The notes under the pieces were generated by a model. The model worked only from the letters and a program-made list of their open reading frames with translations. It was not told the origin of the DNA and ran no database searches. From CAWCKS01 sp963796195 (GTDB lineage Bacteria; Pseudomonadota; Alphaproteobacteria; Rhizobiales; Xanthobacteraceae), in assembly GCA_963796195.1 (NCBI GenBank), contig CAWCKS010000016.1:124001-188000 (forward strand): a stretch of DNA of 64,000 nt, written 5' to 3'. The translations under genes and the position numbers were made by a program. Of this stretch, positions 54,416 to 62,142 are shown piece by piece (within the stretch, counting starts at the first letter, position 1; every line of letters starts with the position of its first letter).

Positions 54416-54883
54416 TCAGCATACGTGATGACGCCGCGATCTTGAGAAGGTACGATTAAGCTGCAAAATGGGTCTGTAAACTGATTCGTTCAGCAGCGGT
54501 GCAAGATCGCGTTTCGTAGCACCCAGTTCTCTCGCAATTGTTATGCGCTTGGAAATCAGTTCGGTTTCCAGAATTTGGTTTTCTCCAGTTTAAGTCGGCG
54601 CTTTTCGGCAAAATCTCGGTATTCTTTGTCTTTGCGTCTTTCGTGCCGATCATTGATTGCTTTACGCAGCACTTCAAGCGGGTTGAGCGCTCCCAAGAAG
54701 TCCCAAGACCCAGGCGATGAGACGTCGCACCCCGCTCAAGATGAGTTGTTCAGATGCAGGCACCAAAGGAAGCGACTTCCTCAGGGTGTGGCGGCCATTC
54801 GCGGATATGTCCAATGCCGCGTCGGCGGCCCACCGGCCAATCAAGATACAGACCAAACGGGTATCGCGGGAAAGGGAAGTCAC
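54416..54883 (-). CDS. Unrecognised small protein in the mini-island (two frame breaks)
   Basis: Three frames on the minus strand join into one plausible protein if one G is removed from a GGG run near 54692 and one A restored in an A run near 54590: LILSGVRRLIAWVLGLLG, then ALNPLEVLRKAINDRHERRK, then NQILETELISKRITIAREL and TKRDLAPLLNESVYRP, ending at 54416. The middle is strongly charged and helical, with a short hydrophobic segment before it. I know no family. The N-terminal boundary (54883 or lower) is a guess. Confidence 0.4.
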
Positions 54884-55134
54884 GCGCCGCGCGCTCTAAC
54901 CCGTCGATTATCGATTCTAAAGAGCATGATCGAATTGTACGCATGCCTTAGATCGCCCAAATAGGCGATGACCAAAAGCTCGACTTCGACTTCGCCATGT
55001 CCGTGGATTTGCAGACGACCCTGCTCAGGCATTACCTCACCCCCCCAAAAAAATCAGTTCAGCAGCTCCGGGTTCTCATAGATGTTACCGATGACTTGGC
55101 CGCAATTCTGCAGACTGCCATTCCCGCAGTCTGC

Positions 55135-55366
55135 TCAGCGAATAAAATACGGAATGTTTGCCGCTACCTGACTTGCCGTACCCAAAATTACTAGGGCAAG
55201 GCCGATCCACCCGATATGCCCCGTAGAGCTTCTCAGTTTCAATATCGTTTTGGTCTTTCTGTTCGAGAATGATGAATTGATCGCCGCCTGTCCTTACTCG
55301 GTAAGGCATGCCGTACCTAAAAAGAAGCAAGACCCCGACCAGTACGAACAAATCGCAGGCCTGCAA
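55135..55366 (-). CDS. Small two-helix membrane protein in the mini-island (frame break near 55220)
   Basis: The first frame reads DLFVLVGVLLLFRYGMPYR and a short soluble loop to KLYGAYR; removing one G from a GGG run near 55218 continues WIGLALVILGTASQVAANIP and ends at TGA 55135-55137. The result is about 76 aa with two membrane segments, more convincing than the uncorrected frame. The start is a TTG at 55366 or a nearby codon. Function unknown. Confidence 0.5.
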
Positions 55367-55459
55367 TATTCCATGCTGCTGCGCTCATTGCCGCCCTACC
55401 CACATCCAAAGAACTCCCCCGAGTAATCGGAGGAGTTTACACGCGGAAAGGTAATTGCG

Positions 55460-55799
55460 CTACGCGCGAGCGGCGCGAATCTTGAGGAGATCAGCCATCG
55501 TCTTGTCGGCGATCCGATCGGTAGAAGTAGTAGAATGAGCGAATAGCTTGTTATCGAGCTCGACCTCGGAGATGACCTGCACGCTTCGCCAATGGCCAAC
55601 TCGAATTTCAAAGAAGACGCTGTCGAAAGTTCGGTCGGGGATAGGCAAGGTGGTTTTCCTTGTATACATCGAACGTAACAGCAATGCCGAGCCGATGATC
55701 CAATTCTCTCTTAAAGCGATCGATGATCGTCTTTTGTTTGTCTGATAATTTGTATGCCTCTCGAAAGGGAGGCAACTTCTTAGAAGCGGTTTCACTCAT
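55460..55799 (-). CDS. Unrecognised small soluble protein in the mini-island (frame break near 55655)
   Basis: The ATG at 55799 starts MSETASKKLPPFREAYKLSD, continuing QKTIIDRFKRELDHRLGIAV; the second frame carries IPDRTFDSVFFEIRVGHWRS and ELDNKLFAHSTTSTDRIADK to the stop at 55460. A single-base break at about 55650-55660 joins them to about 112 aa. I do not recognise a family. Confidence 0.5.
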
Positions 55800-56063
55800 A
55801 ACTTTGCGCTCGTACGCGCGCCCGCTAGCCGCAAGGCGCACACACGAACGGGCTAGCTAATATACGTTCTATTCAAACACGGAATGAGGGATGCGCAAGC
55901 CGCGCGTGGGGACATCCATTTTTTGTTCAAAATTGTTCAGAAACACGAAAACTGGATTACAAGAACCACAGTCAAATCAATGATTGGCAATGCACAGGAA
56001 GCCAGAACAACAGCCTAACTCAACGGCTTGCCTTGTGGAGAAACCCCTGCGGTACAAGGGTTT

Positions 56064-56137
56064 TGGAGCGGGCGAAGGGAATCGAACCCTCGTATGCAGC
56101 TTGGGAAGCTGCCGTTCTGCCATTGAACTACGCCCGC
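56064..56137 (-). tRNA. tRNA-Gly (CCC anticodon)
   Basis: The minus strand reads a complete cloverleaf: acceptor GCGGGCG/CGCCCGC, D arm, anticodon arm GCAGC-TTCCCAA-GCTGC giving anticodon CCC, T arm with GGTTCGATTCC, and an encoded CCA at 56064-56066. It decodes GGG. Its 3' part is duplicated at 54250-54294, marking it as an integration target. Confidence 0.93.
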
Positions 56138-56193
56138 GATTTGGCGCCACTTAAGCGGATCGGGCGCGGGTTATCAAGCCGGTCCCGTGGGCA

Positions 56194-56367
56194 TCAATCC
56201 GCGTGCAGCTTTGCCAGCACGCGCAAAATTCGCGTCGCCAGCAACGTCACCGCGAACACGAACGCCAGCGCGATGCCGAGCCCGATGCCGGCGCCGCCGA
56301 AGCCGAACGCGAACAGCACGGCGCCCCCGAGGCTGACGTCCCGGTAGCCGGTCGTTTGACCAGCCAT
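56194..56367 (-). CDS. Small hydrophobic protein
   Basis: An ATG at 56367 opens a 57-codon frame ending at TGA 56194-56196. After a short polar start (MAGQTTGYRDVSLGG) it is almost wholly hydrophobic (AVLFAFGFGGAGIGLGIALA then FVFAVTLLATRILRVLAKL), suggesting one or two membrane helices. It lies just upstream of tRNA-Gly on the same strand. No family is recognised; the region to 56520 otherwise shows no gene. Confidence 0.45.
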   Translation of the reverse strand: MAGQTTGYRDVSLGGAVLFAFGFGGAGIGLGIALAFVFAVTLLATRILRVLAKLHAD

Positions 56368-56587
56368 AGCGTGCTGGTGCGCCAGGAGAACGGCTTTGCG
56401 CTTCCATTCGTGTGCGCTTCGTCCGAACGATCACGCTTTGTATGCACGGCCGCGCCCAGCAAACCGCGCCGCAGCAATTCGTCAGGCGATGATGCCATCG
56501 CCGTTGATCGCGCTTAAAGCCGTGATACGCTGAAGGCCTTCAACAAGAACCGTGCCCGCGTGGTATTGCTTCTTCGTTGGCGTATGT

Positions 56588-56626
56588 CATTTCGGAAAAC
56601 GGCGCTCATCTTCCGGGACATGCGCT
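56588..56626. repeat. Degenerate palindromic repeat copy
   Basis: CATTTCGGAAAACGGCGCTC followed by ATCTTCCGGGACATG resembles the central part of the repeat at 19171-19219 with base changes and a shorter arm. It lies in the leader of the MFS gene, about 65 bases upstream of its start. Confidence 0.45.
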
Positions 56627-56690
56627 GGCCTCGCCGGGCACATCACCGGGCACATCAATCGTGTCGGGGAAACAGTGTCGGGGAGGACGT

Positions 56691-58100
56691 ATGACTGCGA
56701 TTGTCCAGGCAGGTGCAGTGCCCGTCGCCGGGCGTGACGCCACCAACTACCACATCTCGAGCCGGATCGACCGACTGCCGCTGACCCGCGTGCAGTGGGA
56801 GCTCGCCATCCTGGTCGAAATCACCTGGGGCTTCATCATCGTCGATACCGACGGCATCGGCGCCCGCCTCTACCCGATCGTGTGGCGCCCGCTGGGCGTC
56901 ATGACGACCAACCAGTATGCCGTGATCCAGGCGCTGCAGGTCGGTCTCGGCGTGCTGCTCGGCACCTATTTGATGAGCTTCATCGCCGACAAATACGGCC
57001 GCCGCCCGGCGATCCTGCTGTCGACCGCACTTGCAGGCATCTGCCTGTGGCCGTTCGCCTTCGTCACCGATTTCGTACCGCTGGTCCTGTTCTCGGTGCT
57101 GTCGACGCTCGGCGTCGGCGGCATTGTCGCGACGCACGCGGTCTATCTCTCCGAGATGTCGTCGCAGCCGGTGCGCAACAAGACATTGCTCACCTCACAG
57201 GCGTCCACCGCGCTGGTCGGCTTCGTGATCCTCATGACCGCCCGGTACATGATGCCGACGTACTGGAGGGAGTTCGTCTGGCTCGGCGTTGCCATCCAGG
57301 TACTGGTGCTGCTGCCGCTGCTGTACTTCCGCTTGCCGGAATCGCCGCGCTGGCTCGACGCCCACGGCCGTGGTGAAGAAGCCGACCGGGTGCTGAAGGG
57401 ACTCGAGCAGCGCTGTGAAGCAATCGCCGGGCCGCTGCCGGCGCCGGATTTCAACCGGCCAAACCTGGAGCCCGGCGTCAAGGCGCGGCTGTCCGAGATC
57501 ATGACCAATCCGGAATATCGCTGGCGCAGCATCCTGATCCTGGTGTGCTGGCTGCTCGCCTATCCCGGCATTGTCTACGGATCCGGGGCATTCACTCTGG
57601 TCTACATGATCGACCACCACCAGAATGTGGAATTCTTCTTCACGCTGGCGGCTGCCGCCGCGATCGTCATCTTCATCGCATTTCTGCTCAACGCCAGGCT
57701 TGGCGAGAAGGTCGAGCGCCGAGATGTTCTGCTGGCAATGGCACTGCTGTTCTCGGTCGGCTGGGGCATCATGTATCTCTGGCCCACCACAAACGGCTTC
57801 ATCGTCGGCTACATCCTGAGCCGGATCGGCACCGCGCTGTTCCTGTTCAACCTCTACAACTACACCGCGGTGGCGTTCCCGACCCGCATCCGCTCGGTCG
57901 CGTTCGCCTGGACCGATGGACTGGGCCACCTCGGCGCCTGGGTCGGCGTCACCTCGCTCGGCCCGCTCTACCAGTTGGGACCGAACCACCTCGGCTGGGT
58001 CCTGTTCATCATCATTCCGGGCGCACTGGTGCCGGGCCTCCTGATCAAGGCGTTCGGCATCAAGCAGTCGGACCGCGTGCTGGAGGAAGTGGCGAAGTGA
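56691..58100 (+). CDS. MFS transporter, sugar/aromatic-acid porter type
   Basis: The 469-residue protein has 12 predicted helices and the MFS loop motif DKYGRRPAIL between helices 2 and 3, a second RLPESPRWLDAHGR motif after helix 6, and a long central loop. This layout fits the sugar porter/aromatic acid:H+ symporter group. The ATG at 56691 is preceded by GGGAGGA; the frame upstream to 56577 runs through a repeat and is rejected. Substrate unknown. Confidence 0.9.
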   Translation: MTAIVQAGAVPVAGRDATNYHISSRIDRLPLTRVQWELAILVEITWGFIIVDTDGIGARLYPIVWRPLGVMTTNQYAVIQALQVGLGVLLGTYLMSFIADKYGRRPAILLSTALAGICLWPFAFVTDFVPLVLFSVLSTLGVGGIVATHAVYLSEMSSQPVRNKTLLTSQASTALVGFVILMTARYMMPTYWREFVWLGVAIQVLVLLPLLYFRLPESPRWLDAHGRGEEADRVLKGLEQRCEAIAGPLPAPDFNRPNLEPGVKARLSEIMTNPEYRWRSILILVCWLLAYPGIVYGSGAFTLVYMIDHHQNVEFFFTLAAAAAIVIFIAFLLNARLGEKVERRDVLLAMALLFSVGWGIMYLWPTTNGFIVGYILSRIGTALFLFNLYNYTAVAFPTRIRSVAFAWTDGLGHLGAWVGVTSLGPLYQLGPNHLGWVLFIIIPGALVPGLLIKAFGIKQSDRVLEEVAK

Positions 58101-58110
58101 CGGCGAAGCC

Positions 58111-58211
58111 GTCATTCCGGGGCGCGAGCGAAGCGAGCGAGCCCGGAATCCATAACCACCACAGGGAGTATGGATTTCCGGGCCTGGCCCTTCGGGCCAT
58201 CCCGGAATGAC
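58111..58211. repeat. Bradyrhizobium REP-type element (GTCATTCCGGGG...CCCGGAATGAC)
   Basis: GTCATTCCGG at the left end and CCGGAATGAC at the right end are exact inverted repeats; inside are GCGAGCGAAGCGAGCG and a GGCCTGGCCCTTCGGGCC hairpin. I recognise this as a high-copy rhizobial intergenic repeat. It lies between convergent MFS and dehydrogenase genes and may act as a bidirectional terminator. Confidence 0.85.
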
Positions 58212-58220
58212 GGAGTAGCC

Positions 58221-59207
58221 TCACAACCCCACTTCGCTCTTCTGCGCCTCGTTGAGCAGTGGCTCGCCCGCGAGATAGCGCTTCAAATTCTCCAGGAACA
58301 GCGTGTCGCCGCGCGCCGGCGTGCCGTTGCCGGCGTTCGAGGTGTGGCCGGAGATGCGCACCTTCGGATGGGTCCACATCCAGTTGTCCGACGGCAGCGG
58401 CTCGGTCTCGAACACATCGAGCACCGCGTGCGCCGGCTTGTTCTGCGCCAGCCCCCGCTGCAAGGCGGCGTCATCGATCAGCGCGCCGCGCGCGATGTTG
58501 ATCAGGATCGAGCCTTCCTTCATCGCGGCGAAGAACTTGTCGTTCGCCATCTGCCTGGTTTGATCGTTCAATGAATTCGCCAGCACCACGACATCGGACT
58601 GCGGCAGCGCGCCCGGCAGGCCGGACATGTCGATCACCGCGTCGGCGAGCGGATCGGGCGCCGGCGAGCGGCGGACCACCGTCAAATGCGTGCCGAACGG
58701 TCTTATGCGCCGCGCGATCTCCTTGCCGATCGAGCCGAAGCCGATCAGCGTCCAGCGGGTCTGGCCGATCTCGCGGAACGGCGTGCGCCGCCATTCTTTC
58801 TTTGCTTGCGCATCGCGCTGCGAATTGATCGGCACGATCAGAGCGAAGGCGTGGGCGATGACATGCTCGGCGATCGGAAGCGCCTGCGCGCTGCTCTTGG
58901 TCAGGCGGATGCCCTTGGCCATCACCTGCTTGAACACCGGGTTGTCGAGCCCGGCGAACATGATCTGCACCCACTTCGGATTATTGGCCTGCAACAGCCG
59001 CTGAAGGAACACCGGGATCAGGCCTGCCGCCAGCGTGTCAAAGCTGAGCCAGACGAGGTCGGGATTGGCGGCTTCCGGCGCGATTTTTTGACCGGCGCGC
59101 TCGAAGGCGTCGCCGCCGGCGACCGTCACGATGTCGAGGTTGGGCGCAACCTGGTCGAGGCGCGGCTTGATGCGGTCGTAGGCGGACTTGGCGATCAGGA
59201 GTTGCAT
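58221..59207 (-). CDS. D-2-hydroxyacid dehydrogenase (glyoxylate/hydroxypyruvate reductase-like)
   Basis: The 328-residue NAD(P)-dependent enzyme has the nucleotide-binding motif IGFGSIGKEIARR, the catalytic Arg in INIARGALID, the Glu in DVFETEPLPSDNWMW and the His in RISGHTSN. N-terminal sequence is divergent. It likely reduces glyoxylate, hydroxypyruvate or a related 2-keto acid. Intact and divergent from the serine hydrolase gene. Confidence 0.88.
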   Translation of the reverse strand: MQLLIAKSAYDRIKPRLDQVAPNLDIVTVAGGDAFERAGQKIAPEAANPDLVWLSFDTLAAGLIPVFLQRLLQANNPKWVQIMFAGLDNPVFKQVMAKGIRLTKSSAQALPIAEHVIAHAFALIVPINSQRDAQAKKEWRRTPFREIGQTRWTLIGFGSIGKEIARRIRPFGTHLTVVRRSPAPDPLADAVIDMSGLPGALPQSDVVVLANSLNDQTRQMANDKFFAAMKEGSILINIARGALIDDAALQRGLAQNKPAHAVLDVFETEPLPSDNWMWTHPKVRISGHTSNAGNGTPARGDTLFLENLKRYLAGEPLLNEAQKSEVGL

Positions 59208-59333
59208 GGCGGTTATTCCAGTTGGCGCTCGAATGACGGTCAGGCGAGCGTTGATGTTTCTTGCCTGGAGCGCGAAGATTGGGAGAAACCAGCGGTGCCC
59301 AGCGAAGCGGCACCCGATAGGATGAGGAACGTC

Positions 59334-60504
59334 ATGGCAAATCTAGCACCGATTTCGGAGCTTTTGAAACGCGCCACCGACGCCGGCGACGTGCCCGGCG
59401 TGGCGGCGGGCGTTGCGACCTCCGACGGGGTGATCTTCGAGGCCGCCCACGGCAAGCGGGATCTCGCCGGGACCGCGATGACGAAGGACGCCATCTTTCG
59501 TATCGCCTCGATGACCAAGGCGGTGACCGGCGCCTGCGCCATGCAAATGGTCGAGCAGGGCAAGCTCGATCTCGACAGCCCGATCGCCAAAGTGCTGCCC
59601 GAGCTCGCCGAGCCAAAGGTGCTGGAAGGCTACGACGAGGCCGGCAAGCCAAAATTCCGCGCGGCGACGCGGCCGATCACGCTGCGGCAGCTTTTGACCC
59701 ACACCTCGGGCCACGTCTACGAGATCTGGAATCCGAAGCTCGCCGAGTACCGCCAGAAATCCGGCACGCCGTCCAACGGTTCGGGCCTGCTCGCCTCGCT
59801 CAACAGCCCGCTGATGTTCGATCCGGGCGAGCGCTGGGAATATTCGATCGGCATCGACTGGGCCGGCCGCGCGGTCGAAGAGGCCTCCGGGCTGAAGCTC
59901 GCCGACTACATGACGCGCAACCTCTTGGGGCCGCTCGGGATGCTCGATACCGGCTTCCGCATCAACGACCATCAGAAGCAGCGCCTGGTGCAACTTTTTA
60001 TGCGCGAGTTCCGAGGGCTTGAAGCCGTTCGAGCGCAGTCCACCGCCGAATGCGGAATTCGATGCCGGCGGCGGCGGGCTCTACTCGACGATCCCCGACT
60101 ATCTGAAGTTCACCCAGATGATCCTGAACAAGGGCAAGCTCAATGGCGTTCAGGTGCTGAAGGCGGAGACTGTCACGCTGATGGGCCAGAATGCGATGGG
60201 TGAGGTGAACGCGGTGCCGCTGCCGGCCTCACCGCGGCTGCCGTCCGGTGGCGGGATGTCGAACGAGGTCAACATGCTCGACGGCAAGAAGTGGGGCCTG
60301 ACGTTCATGATCAATCCGAAGCCGATGCCGTCAGGCCGTTCGCCGGGCTCGATGGCGTGGGGCGGGCTGATGAACTCGTATTACTGGATCGATCCGGTGC
60401 GGAAGATTTCCGGCGTCTACGCGACGCAGATCCTGCCGTTCTGCGATGTGAAATCGCTGAAGCTGTTCGAGGATTTTGAGACCGCGGTCTACAAGGCGCT
60501 GTGA
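59334..60504 (+). CDS. Serine hydrolase of the beta-lactamase/EstB family (frame break near 59998)
   Basis: Class C beta-lactamase-fold esterase: the nucleophile motif SMTK in FRIASMTKAVTGA, the Tyr motif YSIGIDW, and QLLTHTSGH are present. The frame breaks at about 59995-60005, beside a five-T run, after HQKQRLVQL; the other frame continues SSEGLKPFERSPPPNAEF to the stop at 60504. Repaired length is about 390 aa. No signal peptide is evident, so a cytosolic esterase is likely. Start ATG 59334 (59322 is an in-frame alternative). Confidence 0.86.
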
Positions 60505-60510
60505 GGTGAG

Positions 60511-60606
60511 CCTCATCCTGAGGAGCGCGAAGCGCGTCTCGAAGGATGAGGCCACGCGGCATCATGGCTTGACTCACGGCCCTGCGGGCCTCCTCACCAT
60601 GAGGTT
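60511..60606. repeat. Rhizobial intergenic repeat (CCTCATCCTGAGGAGCGCG type)
   Basis: CCTCATCCTGAGGAGCGCGA is answered by TCTCGAAGGATGAGG at 60537-60551, and further copies of the CCTCA/TGAGG ends appear to 60606. I recognise this as a common Bradyrhizobium/Rhodopseudomonas intergenic element. It separates two convergent genes. Confidence 0.8.
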
Positions 60607-60634
60607 AGAAAGCGGCGTGGGAATAACCGCAATA

Positions 60635-61696
60635 CTACTGCGTCTTCACCGCTTCGTCGGTGATGGCATAGGCATCGTCGAGCCAGGCGACGACTTCGCG
60701 CGCCGCCGGATGATCGACCGCCGCGTAACGCGCGCGCAAGGTTTTGCGCCGCTCGCCGAGACGGAACAGCCCGACGTCCTGCAGCGCAAGGATGTCCTCA
60801 TCCAGCATTGTCGCGAGCGGCTCGCCGGCGACCTGCGCCGCCGCCTCGCGAAACGCCGCGCGATAGGCGTAGTCATTTCCCGAAGCGTAGCTCGCCGCCA
60901 GCGTCAGCGCGGGGATGCAGCTCAGCATCGGCTGTAACGCCGGATTGACGGCGTGTGCCGCGAGCCATTCGCCGATCGCCGCTGGCCGGCCGGTAAAACC
61001 GCGCAGATGCAGGTGCTGCGACATGCGGGTGCCGTCATTGACGGGATAATTGTCCCAGAGGAAAACCTTGCGCCTGAGCTGGTCGGCGATGCGACGGAGG
61101 TGACCCACCGAATATTCGCGGGCGCAAACCTCTTCGCCGGTCCAGAACACGTTGATCGCGGGATCGAGCGCTTCGCCCAGCTGCTCGAGATATTTTGCCG
61201 GCCGCTTGCCAAAGGCGCGGTCGAGCACCGGATCGTCGGAATAGTACGTCGGGCAAAAAATAATCCGCGAGGCCTTGGTGCGCGCCGCCACGAAATGCAT
61301 CATGTCGGCCTGGCGCGCGGCCAGATCGGCGATGTCGCCGCGCATGTCGTCGAACAGGATCGCGAGATCATCGATCCCGAGCGCATCGAGCTGCGCAAGT
61401 TTTGCGCCGAGTGCGGCGCGGGTCGCTTCGTCAAAGCTGAGATAGGCCTCGTATGGGCTGAGGCCCACGCCGAAACGGACGCTTGCCGCGCGGCAGGCTT
61501 GCGCGAAGGTCTTGAGCTGCTGCATTTCGGCGTCGGGATGCGGTTCGCGCCAGCGCCGTCGCAGAAACGCGTCGGCTTTTGGTGCATAGATGAAGAACGA
61601 ATACCCGTGAGGTGCAAGCAAGCGCATCACCGAAGAACGCGCTTCCCAACTCCACGGAGTACCGAAGTAACCCTCAATGAGGCCAAGCCCGGTCAT
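60635..61696 (-). CDS. GH84-type beta-N-acetylglucosaminidase domain protein
   Basis: The 353-residue protein begins GLGLIEGYFGTPWSWEARS and carries the tandem acidic pair D116-D117 in ILFDDMRGD, which are the substrate-assisted catalytic residues of the GH84 (NAGidase/O-GlcNAcase) family. Blocks YSFFIYAPKADAFLRRRWRE and FCPTYYSDDPVLDRAFG also fit. It lacks the signal peptide and the accessory modules of pathogen hyaluronidases, so it is probably cytosolic, acting on a GlcNAc conjugate. The start shares a base with the HIT stop (TGATG). Confidence 0.83.
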   Translation of the reverse strand: MTGLGLIEGYFGTPWSWEARSSVMRLLAPHGYSFFIYAPKADAFLRRRWREPHPDAEMQQLKTFAQACRAASVRFGVGLSPYEAYLSFDEATRAALGAKLAQLDALGIDDLAILFDDMRGDIADLAARQADMMHFVAARTKASRIIFCPTYYSDDPVLDRAFGKRPAKYLEQLGEALDPAINVFWTGEEVCAREYSVGHLRRIADQLRRKVFLWDNYPVNDGTRMSQHLHLRGFTGRPAAIGEWLAAHAVNPALQPMLSCIPALTLAASYASGNDYAYRAAFREAAAQVAGEPLATMLDEDILALQDVGLFRLGERRKTLRARYAAVDHPAAREVVAWLDDAYAITDEAVKTQ

Positions 61697-62130
61697 CAGC
61701 CGGTCGCCAGCGCGGCCTTCAGCCGCGCCGCCTCGCGCGTCAAATCCTCGGCGGCGGCGCGCGGCGGCAGACCGAAGGTCGGGTTCGGGCTCGTGATGTA
61801 GCGGCCCGAGGTGACGTCGTATTTCTCGTGCATCGGACAGACATGCGCGTGCATGTGCGGCACGTCGGTGCCACTGACGATCATGCCGACGCGCATCGGC
61901 TGGTAGATCGTCATCATGTGCCGCGCGAAAAGCTGCGCCAGTGTGGCGATGTGCGCCATCAGGTCTGGCGGCATCTCCTCGAAATAGCTGTAGTGCGTCT
62001 TCGGGATGATCAAGGTGTGGCCCGACCGCACCGGATGGATGTCGAGGAAGGCCAGTACCTGCTCGTCCTCGAACACGAACTGCGCCGGCAGTTCACGCGC
62101 AACGATCTTGCAGAAGATGCAGTCGGCCAT
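61696..62130 (-). CDS. HIT family nucleotide hydrolase/transferase
   Basis: The 144-residue histidine-triad protein has ADCIFCKIVARELPAQFVFE, the SGHTLIIPKTHY block and the triad HMHAHVCPMH (His92, 94, 96). Cys4 and Cys7 resemble a zinc site. Family members hydrolyse dinucleoside polyphosphates or nucleoside phosphoramidates. It is 12 bases after the dCTP deaminase gene and coupled to the GH84-type gene, so the three form a unit. Confidence 0.9.
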   Translation of the reverse strand: MADCIFCKIVARELPAQFVFEDEQVLAFLDIHPVRSGHTLIIPKTHYSYFEEMPPDLMAHIATLAQLFARHMMTIYQPMRVGMIVSGTDVPHMHAHVCPMHEKYDVTSGRYITSPNPTFGLPPRAAAEDLTREAARLKAALATG

Positions 62131-62142
62131 GGCGTCGGCTCC

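Larger units (their letters stand above)
54250..56108. mobile_element. Mini-island or island remnant in tRNA-Gly(CCC)
   Basis: The region between the two 45-bp direct repeats (interior 54295-56063, 1.77 kb) is visibly richer in A+T than its surroundings and encodes only short, mostly unrecognised minus-strand genes. No integrase, transposase or excisionase is seen. It may be a deletion remnant of a larger integrative element or a very small passenger mobilised in trans. TTGTTC-type repeats lie just inside each end (54332-54352 and 55918-55938). Apart from the three small genes listed I see nothing in the gaps 54884-55134 and 55800-56063. Confidence 0.7.

Noticed and set aside
56640..56690. 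Short GGGCACATCA and GTGTCGGGGA direct repeats as a CRISPR-like or regulatory array
   Set aside because: Only two imperfect copies of each, with no regular spacers; probably chance or slippage in the leader.
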